NCBI GenBank assembly: GCA_035551995.1
Contig: DASZME010000026.1
Location: forward strand, 1-35,917
Length of the DNA: 35,917 bases
From: RYN-428 sp035551995
Lineage (GTDB): Bacteria; Planctomycetota; Phycisphaerae; Tepidisphaerales; Tepidisphaeraceae
Direction: 5' to 3'
Below the pieces are notes generated by a model. That model had not been told where the DNA came from and made no database searches. It saw only the letters and a list, made by a program, of their open reading frames with translations. Both the position numbers and the translations under genes were made by a program. Shown in pieces: positions 1 to 8,789 of the stretch. How positions within the stretch are numbered: position 1 is the first letter of the stretch; every line of letters begins with the position of its first letter.

Positions 1-1
1 A

Positions 2-367
2 GAGATTACCAGCTCGCTCTCCTTTCAGCTTGATAGTTTCGTCTTCACGCTGGCGGACAGTTACGCTTACTTTCATGGCTTTCCGATCAGTGTCGGCGCC
101 TATCACTTCGAATCGAACATCGATCAGGAACTGCTGAAGAACGGCCTCAAAATAACCAAGTTTTTTGGTAACAGCTTGTTTGTGGACGCAAGCATGACCT
201 ACAGCCAGTTTTTGCAGCGCGCGGACATCCGACAATACTGGTCTCCCGCCGCCGGATTCGGAGTGCGATTCAGCTCGCACGCGGGACTGCGGGTCGGCTA
301 TGCCTGCGATTTCTCGCGAGATTTTGTGGTGAATGGGGGAAACTTGGACTTCTATCTCAACTATTAA
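2..367 (+). CDS. C-terminal part of a probable outer-membrane beta-barrel protein
   Basis: An open frame enters from the left edge without a start and ends at TAA 365-367, giving the last 121 residues. The sequence alternates polar and hydrophobic residues with many aromatics and glycines (for example the stretch around GFGVRF and LRVGYACDF), as in beta-strands of an outer-membrane barrel, and it ends in an aromatic residue (FYLNY), as such proteins often do. There is no recognisable enzymatic motif. The family cannot be named from this fragment; a porin-like or surface protein is the best guess. The next gene starts about 240 bp downstream, so no operon is implied. Confidence 0.45.
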   Translation, partial: EITSSLSFQLDSFVFTLADSYAYFHGFPISVGAYHFESNIDQELLKNGLKITKFFGNSLFVDASMTYSQFLQRADIRQYWSPAAGFGVRFSSHAGLRVGYACDFSRDFVVNGGNLDFYLNY

Positions 368-610
368 ATCGAATCGGGCTGATCTGCTTTTCTCGGCCGC
401 ACATCGGTATTCATGCCGGCGAAGCGGGAAAATTTTGGCGATAAAAACGCTGGAAATTTTTATTTGTCAAGGTATATTCCGCCGCACTGATTCCGAAGAT
501 TCCCCGCTCGTCGAACTGTTTCGGCAACTCGTTGCAGATGGGTGCGTTTCCACCGGTCGCGTGGACGCAATCGGGGGAAATCCGTCGTCTGTTTTTTTTG
601 GGAGCGTGCA

Positions 611-2692
611 ATGATATTGAAGCCAGCGAAATCGAAGGTAATGTCCGCGGTGATGGAAGTCCTTGAGTCCCGCACGCTCATGAGCGCGGCGCCCAAGGTC
701 ATGGGCTACTTAGTCGACTATCAAATCGGCGGCGGCTCCACGGGGTTCAATGAAAACAGCGGCGGCGCCATCACCAATGACAATCTTGACTGGAAAGATC
801 TGAAACAGGTTAACTATTTCTCGCTGGAACCCGAGGCCACCCCGGCATACAACTCGGCCAACCCGGTCACCACCTCCCAGGGAACCACCAGCAACGGCAG
901 CCTGCAGGCCAAGACCAGCAGCGGCTATGATCCGGCGGTGCAACTTCCTAAACTCGTCAGCGACGCCAAGAGCCACGGCGTCAGTGTCTATGTCACGATC
1001 GGCGGCGGCGACGGTGGATCGATCTACGACATGGACGCGCTGGTGAATTCGTCATCGTCGGTGTGGGGAACATTCGCTTCAAACCTACAAAGCTTCGTGA
1101 CAAAATACGGCCTGTCGGGCGTCGATCTCGACTGGGAACCGACCGCGCAGGGCGGGTTTACCGTCACCAAAACCCAGCTCGATAATTACGGCAATATGAT
1201 CAAGACGATCAAAGCCGACGAGCCCAATCTCGCACTGACCGCCGACGCTCTCGGCGATCCCATCACGATTAGCAACGCCAACGGCAGCGGCACGGGTAAG
1301 ACCGCGTATATGCTGAACGCCGTCGCGGTTCAAAACCTGAGCGCGGTCAACGTCGAGGCGTATCCCGGCGTTACCGAGAGCCAAGCCAATACGATCATGG
1401 GAGACTGGAAGTCCTATCTTTCCGGCGGGACCGATCTGGACGGAACGAAACTCAGCGCATCGGTCAGCAAACTGCAATACGGCATCGACGTCGCCGACGA
1501 TAGCTCGAATTCTCCTTCGGGCGTCATCGAGGCGAAAGTGGATCTGACGGTAAAGGACGGATTCGGCGGCGTGTTCTTGTGGGAAGCCGATGCGTCGTCG
1601 GCCAACTCGGCGCTGGGCCGGATCGGGGCTGAAATCACCAAAGACACCGGCGGTTCATCCACCGGCGGAAACGTCAGCGGCACGGTTGACAGCACCAAGG
1701 GCGCCGGCGTCTCGGGAATCACCGTCTACCTTGACGTCAACAACAACGGCACGCTGGATAGCGGCGAACTGTCGACCATGACTTCGTCAACCGGCGCCTA
1801 TGGCTTCAGCAGCGTCCCCGCCGGCGCCTACATCGTCCGTCAAAAACTCCCCTCCGGCGACACGCAAACCAGCCCCAGCGGCGGGTATGGAATTCATGTC
1901 ACCGTCACCAACGGCGGCAGTTTTACCGGCGAAAATTTCACCGACAGCGTCCCGGCGACCGCCGCCGGATCAAGCGTCAGCGGCTCGGTGAAAACAAGCA
2001 AGGGCGCCGGTGTGGCCAATGTGACGGTCTATCTCGACTCCAACAACGACGGCAAGCTCAATAACGGAGAACTCTCCGCCGTCACCAATTCGTCCGGCGC
2101 GTTCACCGTCAGCAATGTCCCCGCCGGCGCCTATATCGTTCGCCAGGTTTTGCCGTCGGGCGATACCCAAACAACCCCCAGCGGCGGGTATGGAATTCAT
2201 GTCACCGTCAGCAAGGGAAGCAACCTGTCCGGCGAAAACTTCGTCGATACCGTCGCCACCACGACAGGGCCGGCGGAACTGACCGGCAAGCTCCTCGGAT
2301 CGACAAACGCCCTCAGTCACGCCGCCAGCGGGCACCCGGCTTCCAACGTTTTCGACAATAGTGTCGGTACCGTCTTTGAAGATACGTACCCCAGTTCGGT
2401 CTGGGTTGGTTTGGACCTCGGCAAGTCTTACAAGATTACGCAGATCAAATTCGCCGCCGACCCGGCCAACCCATCCTTCATGGAAGGCGGCATATTCCAG
2501 GGAAGTGACGTGGCCGACTTCAGCAGTGGCGACGTGAACCTGTATCAGGTTCCCAACACGTCAACTCCTTCGACCAGCCTGACGACGGTGAACATCAGTA
2601 ACACGATGTCGTTTCGCTATGTTCGGTATCTTCCACCGGCCGGTTCTTACGGCGACGTGGCCGAGGTCGATTTCTATGGCACGCCCGCGTAA
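611..2692 (+). CDS. Secreted GH18 chitinase-like protein with two SD-type repeats and a C-terminal discoidin-like domain
   Basis: The 693-residue protein begins at ATG 611, preceded by GGGAGCG; a start further upstream at 542 would add an arginine-rich stretch that looks non-coding. Residues 18-26 carry LESRTLMSA, the N-terminal motif of exported planctomycete proteins. Residues about 29-345 are a GH18 TIM barrel: YVTIGGGDGG matches the SxGG strand, and SGVDLDWE (169-176) is the active-site motif with Asp174 and the acid Glu176. The usual first Asp of DGxDxDxE is Ser169. Two SdrD-B-like repeats of about 101 residues follow (from about 357 and 458; VYLDxNNxGxLxxGEL, PAGAYIVRQ), then a discoidin/F5-8C-like domain (about 556-693, FRYVRYLPP). 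Family knowledge suggests hydrolysis of chitin or another GlcNAc polymer outside the cell, with the C-terminal domain binding carbohydrate. The substrate is unproven, and a non-catalytic lectin is possible. Confidence 0.85.
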   Translation: MILKPAKSKVMSAVMEVLESRTLMSAAPKVMGYLVDYQIGGGSTGFNENSGGAITNDNLDWKDLKQVNYFSLEPEATPAYNSANPVTTSQGTTSNGSLQAKTSSGYDPAVQLPKLVSDAKSHGVSVYVTIGGGDGGSIYDMDALVNSSSSVWGTFASNLQSFVTKYGLSGVDLDWEPTAQGGFTVTKTQLDNYGNMIKTIKADEPNLALTADALGDPITISNANGSGTGKTAYMLNAVAVQNLSAVNVEAYPGVTESQANTIMGDWKSYLSGGTDLDGTKLSASVSKLQYGIDVADDSSNSPSGVIEAKVDLTVKDGFGGVFLWEADASSANSALGRIGAEITKDTGGSSTGGNVSGTVDSTKGAGVSGITVYLDVNNNGTLDSGELSTMTSSTGAYGFSSVPAGAYIVRQKLPSGDTQTSPSGGYGIHVTVTNGGSFTGENFTDSVPATAAGSSVSGSVKTSKGAGVANVTVYLDSNNDGKLNNGELSAVTNSSGAFTVSNVPAGAYIVRQVLPSGDTQTTPSGGYGIHVTVSKGSNLSGENFVDTVATTTGPAELTGKLLGSTNALSHAASGHPASNVFDNSVGTVFEDTYPSSVWVGLDLGKSYKITQIKFAADPANPSFMEGGIFQGSDVADFSSGDVNLYQVPNTSTPSTSLTTVNISNTMSFRYVRYLPPAGSYGDVAEVDFYGTPA
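1873..2210 (+). repeat. Tandem duplication of the SD-type domain, with a 35-bp identical block
   Basis: Positions 1873-1907 and 2176-2210 are identical over 35 bp, 303 bp apart, inside the two consecutive 101-residue repeats of the chitinase-like gene. The rest of the two repeats has diverged at many codons, so this patch is either conserved or recently converted. Confidence 0.85.
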
Positions 2693-2801
2693 CGACGCTC
2701 GATCGCCGGGATTGCCGGCGACGTCCGTACCCAATTCGGCTTATGGAAACGGCTTGTATTGAGCGGTCTCGCTTGCCGATCGTTTTCGATTGAGAGAAAA
2801 C

Positions 2802-2826
2802 GCCCCGCAAGCGGCTCGGCTAAACA
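2802..2826. repeat. Degenerate copy of the dispersed GCCCCGC-NN-GCGGGGC palindrome
   Basis: The sequence GCCCCGCAAGCGGCTC followed by GGCTAAAC lies between the convergent chitinase and SDR genes. It matches the intact copy at 34197-34220 except for two changes in the right arm. It may once have acted as a bidirectional terminator; in this copy the stem is weakened. Confidence 0.55.
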
Positions 2827-2859
2827 AATATACAAAGAGACGCGCGATTGTTTTGTTCG

Positions 2860-3639
2860 TCACACGCCGCGCGTGAGGAATCCGCCGTCGATGATGATCG
2901 TTTCGCCGGTGACATAGCTTGCCGAATCGCTGATGAGATAGATGGCCGCTCCGGCGATTTCGTCGGCGTCGCCGAAGCGTCCCATCGGCGTGTGCTGCTT
3001 GAGCCAGGCGCCGCGGGGGGTGCCTTCGATCAGGGGGCGATTCAGATCGGTGGGAAAAACGCCGGGCGCGATGCCGTTGACGCGGATGCCAAATTGGGCC
3101 CATTCGTTGGCCAAGCCGCGGGTCAGGCCCATCACACCGCTCTTGGAACAGGCGTACGCCAGCACTTCCGAGAGCGAGATAAAACTGTTCAGCGAAGCGA
3201 TATTGACGATGGCGCCGCGCAGGCCTTTTTTGTCCGGCGTCTGATCTTTCATCACCCGCCCGGCCGCCTGGGCGACGATAAAATTACCGACGAGATTCAC
3301 GCGCACGATTCGCTCAAAGTCGGCGGGGTCCATTTCGAGCGACGGGACTTTTTTGATGACCCCCGCCGCGTTGACGACCGCGTCGAGCCGGCCATATTTC
3401 TCCACCACCGCATCGACGGCCGCACGCACGCTGGCCGCATCGGAAACATCCAGTTTTACCGCGTCGTTTCCCGCGCCCAGTTCAGCCTTGCTGGCGGAAA
3501 CTTTTTCGGGATTCGTCGAACCGGCCACCACCTTCGCGCCCGCCTGGGCGAATCCCATCGCGATCGCTCTGCCGATGCCGCTGGTGCCGCCGGTGACGAG
3601 ACAAACTTTGCCGGATATATCGAGTCCTGTATATGGCAT
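2860..3639 (-). CDS. Short-chain dehydrogenase/reductase (SDR)
   Basis: This 259-residue cytoplasmic enzyme is a classical SDR that should move hydride between NAD(P) and an alcohol or ketone. The cofactor loop TGGTSGIG is at 16-23, NAAG at 90-93, and the catalytic tetrad is Asn115, Ser149, Tyr162 and Lys166 (YACSK). The C-terminus SYVTGETIIIDGG is typical of the family. The closest style is that of gluconate 5-dehydrogenase or 2-deoxy-D-gluconate 3-dehydrogenase (uronate and sugar-acid metabolism), but substrate cannot be set from sequence. The gene converges on the chitinase-like gene, and no sugar-acid pathway genes lie beside it. The start ATG 3639 has GGAACC just upstream. Confidence 0.95.
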   Translation of the reverse strand: MPYTGLDISGKVCLVTGGTSGIGRAIAMGFAQAGAKVVAGSTNPEKVSASKAELGAGNDAVKLDVSDAASVRAAVDAVVEKYGRLDAVVNAAGVIKKVPSLEMDPADFERIVRVNLVGNFIVAQAAGRVMKDQTPDKKGLRGAIVNIASLNSFISLSEVLAYACSKSGVMGLTRGLANEWAQFGIRVNGIAPGVFPTDLNRPLIEGTPRGAWLKQHTPMGRFGDADEIAGAAIYLISDSASYVTGETIIIDGGFLTRGV

Positions 3640-3650
3640 GGGTTCCTTCA

Positions 3651-3836
3651 GTGGAAGTCCGAAATTGAAATCCGATCCCCGAATTCCCGAAGTCCGAATC
3701 AGATCTCAATGGCCTCATGACCGAAAAAAAACAGCGATCCTCCGAATCGAGGGGAGAGATTTACGCGATGACCGTCTCTTCGGTCAACTGGCTTTCGGAT
3801 TACTTTCGGATTTCGGCATTCTGATTTCGGGTTTCC
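3651..3836. repeat. CCGAA/TCCGAA-rich spacer repeats in inverted arrangement
   Basis: Two blocks rich in the short words CCGAA, TCCGA and GAAATCC occur in the spacer upstream of the SDR gene: one on the plus strand (about 3651-3703) and one reading on the minus strand (about 3787-3836). They flank about 80 bp of other sequence. The pattern resembles the degenerate CCGAAATCCGAA spacer repeats seen in planctomycete genomes (recollection, not a search). No coding role is apparent. Confidence 0.5.
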
Positions 3837-3877
3837 TCTCCGTCCGTCGTAAATAAACGAGTGGCGGTCGATTGTCC

Positions 3878-4429
3878 ATGCCTCTTGCTCGCCGCTCGCG
3901 TCCCCACTACGCTTTGCTGATGCTGGATAAGTCGTTTGCAAATTGGTGGCTGGCCCGGGTTCGGCCATTTCGCGATGTGCCGCCGGAAAAACTGTCGGCC
4001 GAGCGCGAGGCGATGGAAAAGCACCAGGAATACAACCTGAACTACGCCGAGTTTCTAAAAGACGCCGTTTTCCCCGGCGTCGACGCGCTGGTGCAGGTCC
4101 TGGGAAAAAATGGCATCGTCCATCGCGTTAGCACATGGGGAAACCAGCTTTCTCTCCGCGTTCATCTCGCGTGGCGGTGGGGGGAACTTGTGGTGATGCA
4201 GAGCCATGAGGATGCCGTCACGTTCGAGCATCACATCATCACCGAAGGCGAAAAACGCGGCGACGACTCGGCGGAAGATCACTCGCACCAGTACGATCTT
4301 CGCGACGAACTTCCCCGAAGCGTGGCGGCGGGGGAATTGCAATTTTTTCTGACCCGCCTTGCGCTGGACTTGGTGGAGCAGGAACCCGAGCCGGAAATTC
4401 CGCCGGGCGAAAAACAGCCGGGAGAATGA
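3878..4429 (+). CDS. Small conserved-looking protein of unknown function
   Basis: I do not recognise this family. From ATG 3878 it would be 183 residues. TTG 3872 and ATG 3920 (MLDKSFANWW) are alternative starts, and none has a clear Shine-Dalgarno sequence, so the N-terminus is uncertain. The protein appears soluble, without signal peptide or membrane segment. It is tryptophan- and histidine-rich in the middle (WGNQLSLRVHLAWRWGELVVMQSHED) and ends in an acidic, proline-rich tail (EQEPEPEIPPGEKQPGE). Codon use matches the neighbours, and no frame on the other strand is more convincing. It stands alone between the SDR gene (divergent) and the glycosidase. Confidence 0.6.
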   Translation: MPLARRSRPHYALLMLDKSFANWWLARVRPFRDVPPEKLSAEREAMEKHQEYNLNYAEFLKDAVFPGVDALVQVLGKNGIVHRVSTWGNQLSLRVHLAWRWGELVVMQSHEDAVTFEHHIITEGEKRGDDSAEDHSHQYDLRDELPRSVAAGELQFFLTRLALDLVEQEPEPEIPPGEKQPGE

Positions 4430-4441
4430 TGTCCGGCGAAT

Positions 4442-4469
4442 CCTCCGTTTAAGCGGGCGTTGACGGAGG
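4442..4469 (+). terminator. Possible stem-loop terminator after the small unknown gene
   Basis: CCTCCGT (4442-4448) and ACGGAGG (4463-4469) form a perfect 7-bp stem with a 14-nt loop, starting 12 bases after the stop codon at 4429. No U-tract follows, so intrinsic termination is only possible. Confidence 0.4.
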
Positions 4470-4635
4470 GTTACGCTTCGCGCGTGTCTGAACGCCGAGA
4501 GGTTCAGGTAATAGGCGGTGGCCGAACAGCGACGACACGGGTTGGGCGAAAGAGTGCGGTCTGATGCAAATCGGTTGGGGGTTGTCGTCGGCGCGTTGGA
4601 CGCACGATGCGCGCCGTTGTTCGCGGAGGAAACGC

Positions 4636-7266
4636 ATGCTGGCAAAATATGGCATCGCACTGGTTTTCATTGCGCTCTTGGCCTCCGTTTCGCGGGCGGC
4701 GCTGAAGGTCGCCGACGTTCCCACCTTTCAGCTTCGAGCGCGGGTCGCTTTATGCGGGCCGGGAAAAGAGGGTAAAATGCCGGCGAAGCATACGTTTCGC
4801 CTGGGACGCGAGGCGGTCGCGACGGCCGAGGGGACCGAGTGGTCGGATTGGATCGAATTTGACCGCGTCGAAGCTTATCATGCGCTCAAGGCGTATCCGA
4901 ATTTATACTCTCACGCCTTTCCGGTGGTCACGCGCTTGCAGATCGACCCTGCCACCGACCCGATGAAGATCGATGTCGAACTGAAACTGGATGGCGCCAG
5001 GGAAGCGTTACAAATTAAGGGGGATCTCTTCGGCCCAGCGCTGGGAATCCTGGTCTGGCGCGACGAACAAAACAACGCCATGGCCGGCTCGATGGCCGAC
5101 TACAACCGCTCCCATTACTGGCGACTCCTCGCCAAGGCGGTCGTGCCGCCGGAGCGCCGGGCCAAGGCGTTTCCGATCGTCGATCGTTTTATCGGCGGCG
5201 ATGACGATCGCATCGACTGGCGGGAAGGCGTCGAAGCCCTGGCCAACGCGGGATTCAGCGCCATCATGGGGCCGTCCACCACACGATTTCGCGCGACGCT
5301 GAATGACGTCGGCGTTCCTCGCACGGCCGGGGCGGTATACAGTCCCCCCGGCTACACATTTTCCAATTCCGCCAACGGCGGAAAAGAGCCTATGCCGCTT
5401 TCGCAATGGGCCGCCCAAGAGGCAAAGCCGTTCTTCGAGGCAGGGTATAAGCCGGCGGACATGGCGTGGTTTGGGCTAGCCGACGAACCGGGCTGGTACT
5501 ATCCCGCCGTTTTCAAAATGCTGGAAAAACCCGAGGCGCGCGAGCGATTCATCGGCTATTTGAAAAGCCAGGGACTTACGCCGGCCGACCTCGGACAAAC
5601 CAATTGGGACCACACGACGCCCCTCGGTCGTGGCGGCGTCAAAGATCTTCCCACCCGTCGGCTGTTTTACTGGACCGCGCGTTTTTTTTCCTGGGATTCC
5701 TCTCGCTATATGGCCGAATCGACGGCGGCGATGGAGCACGCTTTCTATCCCAACCTCCCGCTGACGACCAACTGGAATTTTTTCTCGGGCCGATTTTATG
5801 TCCCCGGTCCCGTCGCCAACAACGCCGACAAAAAAAGCCCCGATGCCGCCATGGGCGGGCATGATTGGTTTGAATTCGCCCGCATGCGCGGCTGCACCAT
5901 GCTCTGGACCGAAGACTGGTTCGGCGACGGCAGCGCCTACCAGTGGTCCTTCCACTGCGCGAAATTGAGAAGCGCCGCCACGAAAAACAAAATCCGTTTC
6001 GGCGGCTACGTCGTCCCCCGCGCCGCCGGCGATCGCGAGGACGGACTTCTGCAAAAAATGCTCTGCGTCGCCGGCAGCGGCGGAAAGGCGATCAACAACT
6101 TTGTCTTCGGTCCCGAATACAACTTCCCCGGAAACTGCTACTCGCAGCGCCCTGCGCTCCTGGCCAAACTCGCCGAAGCCAACGCGATGATCGGCGCCGC
6201 GGAAAATCTTCTCCTTCCCGGCGCGCGACCGACGCCGCAGGTCGCGATCCTCGCCCCGCGCAGCGCGTGCGCGTGGGACCTGCAAGACCAACCCGTCGCG
6301 CACGGCATCAGCGACGCCACCAACACCAATCTGAACGCTCACACCATGGACTACATGGCCGAGACGTTCGATCTCTACGTCGCCCTTCAGCATGCCAATG
6401 TTCCCGTCGATTTCGTCGACGAGGATGACCTCTCGCGCGACGGCCTGGCGAATTACAAAGTCCTTTACCTGACCGAACCGAATGTCCCCGCCGAGCGATT
6501 GCACGATATCGCCGCCTGGGTGATGAACGGCGGAACGCTGGTGACATCGAGCAACGCCGCGACCGCCGATCGCTATGATCAGCGAATCGATCAGGAAGGA
6601 GGCTTGAACGGCCCGCTCGGCGTAGTAGACCCGGCGGGGGAGCGCATGTTCGTGGCGAATTTGAGCGCGCTGCCGGACATCGGCAAAGTGAAAGGCGCCG
6701 GCGGCGAAGTGACCGCATACGGCCCGAAACGGCCGCTGAAAAACATCGCCGGCGCCGTTGTGGCGACCTTCGCCGACGGATCGCCGGCATCGATCCGCGT
6801 GAACGCCTATCCGTCCGGCGACCCTCACGGAAAACCGGGCGCCTCCTATCGTTTCGGCTGGATGCCCGGCCTCTCCTACATGCGCAGCGCAACGGAAAAA
6901 AAGGATGGCCTGCCCGTTGGCTTCTCTCCGCTGCTGAGAGATTGGATCTGTCAGCCGGTGAAGGAAGCCGGCGTGCGATTGCCCGTCATCGCCGATCGCG
7001 CGATGGTTGAAACGCCGATGCTGTTGAGTGAGCAGGGCGCGGCCATTACGGTGCTGAATTGGACCGGAGAATCGATCGACAAGCTCACGCTCCATATTCG
7101 CGTGCCTTTTTCCGTCGGCGCCGCCGAAGCCGTCCGCGGCGGCCAGCTTGAATTACAGACGCAAGGAGACGAGGTCATCGTAGCCCTCCCCATAAAAAGC
7201 GCAGATATCGTCCTACTGCGGCCCAAAGCCGAGCCACACGCGCGAACTGGATCATTACCTAATTAG
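4636..7266 (+). CDS. Secreted GH42-like glycoside hydrolase
   Basis: ATG 4636 is chosen because GGAGGA lies 5 bases upstream and a signal peptide follows directly (hydrophobic GIALVFIALLASVSRA, cut near residue 21). The 876-residue protein has a TIM-barrel region with two carboxylates in the right context for a retaining clan-A glycosidase: Glu284 in GLADEPGWYY (acid/base) and Glu426 in MLWTEDWFGD (nucleophile). Residues about 535-650 (VAILAPRSACAW, YKVLYLTEPNVPAERL, WVMNGGTLVTSSNAA) match the flavodoxin-like trimerisation domain of beta-galactosidase family GH42. A beta-sandwich end follows. Export and these features suggest cleavage of beta-linked galactose-like sugars from external polysaccharide, but the barrel is divergent and substrate is open. 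No sugar transporter or regulator lies beside it. Confidence 0.78.
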   Translation: MLAKYGIALVFIALLASVSRAALKVADVPTFQLRARVALCGPGKEGKMPAKHTFRLGREAVATAEGTEWSDWIEFDRVEAYHALKAYPNLYSHAFPVVTRLQIDPATDPMKIDVELKLDGAREALQIKGDLFGPALGILVWRDEQNNAMAGSMADYNRSHYWRLLAKAVVPPERRAKAFPIVDRFIGGDDDRIDWREGVEALANAGFSAIMGPSTTRFRATLNDVGVPRTAGAVYSPPGYTFSNSANGGKEPMPLSQWAAQEAKPFFEAGYKPADMAWFGLADEPGWYYPAVFKMLEKPEARERFIGYLKSQGLTPADLGQTNWDHTTPLGRGGVKDLPTRRLFYWTARFFSWDSSRYMAESTAAMEHAFYPNLPLTTNWNFFSGRFYVPGPVANNADKKSPDAAMGGHDWFEFARMRGCTMLWTEDWFGDGSAYQWSFHCAKLRSAATKNKIRFGGYVVPRAAGDREDGLLQKMLCVAGSGGKAINNFVFGPEYNFPGNCYSQRPALLAKLAEANAMIGAAENLLLPGARPTPQVAILAPRSACAWDLQDQPVAHGISDATNTNLNAHTMDYMAETFDLYVALQHANVPVDFVDEDDLSRDGLANYKVLYLTEPNVPAERLHDIAAWVMNGGTLVTSSNAATADRYDQRIDQEGGLNGPLGVVDPAGERMFVANLSALPDIGKVKGAGGEVTAYGPKRPLKNIAGAVVATFADGSPASIRVNAYPSGDPHGKPGASYRFGWMPGLSYMRSATEKKDGLPVGFSPLLRDWICQPVKEAGVRLPVIADRAMVETPMLLSEQGAAITVLNWTGESIDKLTLHIRVPFSVGAAEAVRGGQLELQTQGDEVIVALPIKSADIVLLRPKAEPHARTGSLPN

Positions 7267-7308
7267 AGGCATTGTCAGGCCTGTGGACCGAGCGGTGGGC
7301 GCGGACAT

Positions 7309-7324
7309 GCCCCGCTTGCGGGGC
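7309..7324. terminator. GCCCCGC-TT-GCGGGGC hairpin between the convergent glycosidase and hslU genes
   Basis: A perfect inverted repeat, 42 bases after the glycosidase stop codon and followed by GTCTTT. Its position between two convergent genes fits a terminator. It is the same palindrome, in inverse orientation, as the copies near 2802, 8922 and 34197. Confidence 0.55.
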
Positions 7325-7457
7325 GTCTTTCGCAATCGTAACGCGCGCCACCAACATGCAAGTTGCTCTAAACTGAACCATATTGCATTCACGAGATCAG
7401 ACCCGCTTGCGGCGCGCTTTCACGACCCGCGCTCGCGATACCAAAAGGAGCGATGCC

Positions 7458-8789
7458 CTAGAGAATAAACTTGCTCAGGTCTTCGTCTTTCACAACATCC
7501 GCCAGTCGATCGCGAACGAAATCGCCCGTGATCTTCACGCTTTTTTCGACGAGATCCGGGGCCTCGAAGCTGATCAATTCAAACACGCGCTCCATGATCG
7601 TATAGAGTCGTCGGGCGCCGATATTCTGATCGCGGCGGTTGATCTCAAACGCGATCTGAGCCATCGCGTCCACCGCGTCGTCGGTAAACTCCACCGCGAT
7701 CCCCTCCGCGCCGAGTAGCGCCGCCTGCTGCGTCGTCAGCGCGTTTCGCGGCTCCCGCAAAATTCGCGCAAAATCATCCTTCGTCAAATCCTTCAACTCC
7801 ACCCGAATCGGAAATCGCCCCTGCAACTCCGGCATCAGATCGCTCGGCTTACTGCTATGAAACGCGCCCGCCGCGATAAAGAGAATATGGTCCGTCCGCA
7901 CCGGCCCGTACTTGGTCATCACCGTGCTCCCCTCCACGATCGGCAGCAAATCCCGCTGCACGCCCTGACGGCTCACGTCCGGCCCATGCTTATTCTCCGG
8001 CCCCGCCACCTTGTCGATTTCATCGAGAAATACGATACCGGATTGCTCCACGCGCTCGATGGCCGTTCGATTCACCTTATCGCGATCGAGCAGTTTTTCC
8101 GCTTCCTGCCCGAACAACAATTTTCGCGCCTCGGCCATCGACAATCGCCGGGTCTCGCGCTTGGTCGGCAGCATCTTCTCGAACATGCTCTGCATCTCCA
8201 CGTCCATCTCCATCCCCGCCCGCCCAAGCACGCCGACCACGGTGGCTTGTTCCTCGACGCCGATTTCCACCTGCCGATCTTCCAACTCCCCGGCTCGAAG
8301 CTGCTCGCGCAGCTTCTCGCGCGTGCGCTGATGGCGAGCCTGGGTCTCCTCGTCGTCGCTCGACGAACCGTCGGATTTCGGCAACAGATAATCGATCAGC
8401 CGTTCTTCGACCCGCTCCTCGGCGGGCGCCTTCACGGCGTCGGTCATCTCGATTCGCACCATGGCGATGGACGAATCGAGCAGATCGCGAATCATCGATT
8501 CGACATCGCGGCCATGATATCCGACCTCGGTATATTTGGTCGCTTCGACCTTAATAAACGGCGCCCCCGTGAGATTCGCCAGGCGTCGCGCAATCTCCGT
8601 TTTTCCGACGCCCGTGGGGCCGATCATGAGGATATTCTTGGGCGATACATCCTGCCGCATCGGCTCGGGAAGCTGTTGGCGCCGCCAGCGGTTGCGCACG
8701 GCCACGGCGACCGCGCGCTTGGCGTCCGCCTGGCCCACGATGTATTTGTCGAGTTCCTGAACGATTTCTTTAGGGGTGAGGTTCTTCAT
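7458..8789 (-). CDS. hslU: ATP-dependent protease ATPase subunit HslU (ClpY)
   Basis: This 443-residue AAA+ unfoldase forms a hexamer that feeds unfolded proteins to HslV in the cytoplasm. The length and both ends are canonical: MKNLTPKEIVQELDKYIVGQ at the start and EDLSKFIL at the end, the tail that docks into HslV. Walker A is GPTGVGKT (57-64) and Walker B is GIVFLDEIDK. The inserted I-domain spans roughly 110-240. The central pore loop, normally GYVG, reads GYHG (Tyr91 kept, position 92 His). It lies downstream of hslV on the same strand, after a spacer of 237 bp, longer than usual for this operon, so it may be transcribed with hslV or from its own promoter. No clear Shine-Dalgarno is seen before ATG 8789. 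Confidence 0.98.
   Translation of the reverse strand: MKNLTPKEIVQELDKYIVGQADAKRAVAVAVRNRWRRQQLPEPMRQDVSPKNILMIGPTGVGKTEIARRLANLTGAPFIKVEATKYTEVGYHGRDVESMIRDLLDSSIAMVRIEMTDAVKAPAEERVEERLIDYLLPKSDGSSSDDEETQARHQRTREKLREQLRAGELEDRQVEIGVEEQATVVGVLGRAGMEMDVEMQSMFEKMLPTKRETRRLSMAEARKLLFGQEAEKLLDRDKVNRTAIERVEQSGIVFLDEIDKVAGPENKHGPDVSRQGVQRDLLPIVEGSTVMTKYGPVRTDHILFIAAGAFHSSKPSDLMPELQGRFPIRVELKDLTKDDFARILREPRNALTTQQAALLGAEGIAVEFTDDAVDAMAQIAFEINRRDQNIGARRLYTIMERVFELISFEAPDLVEKSVKITGDFVRDRLADVVKDEDLSKFIL

Noticed and set aside
464..478. TTGTCA and TATATT as a promoter before the GH18 gene
   Set aside because: The two words are only three bases apart; the alternative -35 (TGGAAA) is weak. A promoter is likely in this spacer but cannot be placed.
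5476..7095. Long antisense reading frame (539 codons) opposite the glycosidase gene
   Set aside because: It is a by-product of GC-rich codon bias; the translation is rich in Arg, Gly, His and Val, with no domain. The plus-strand protein has a signal peptide and catalytic motifs.
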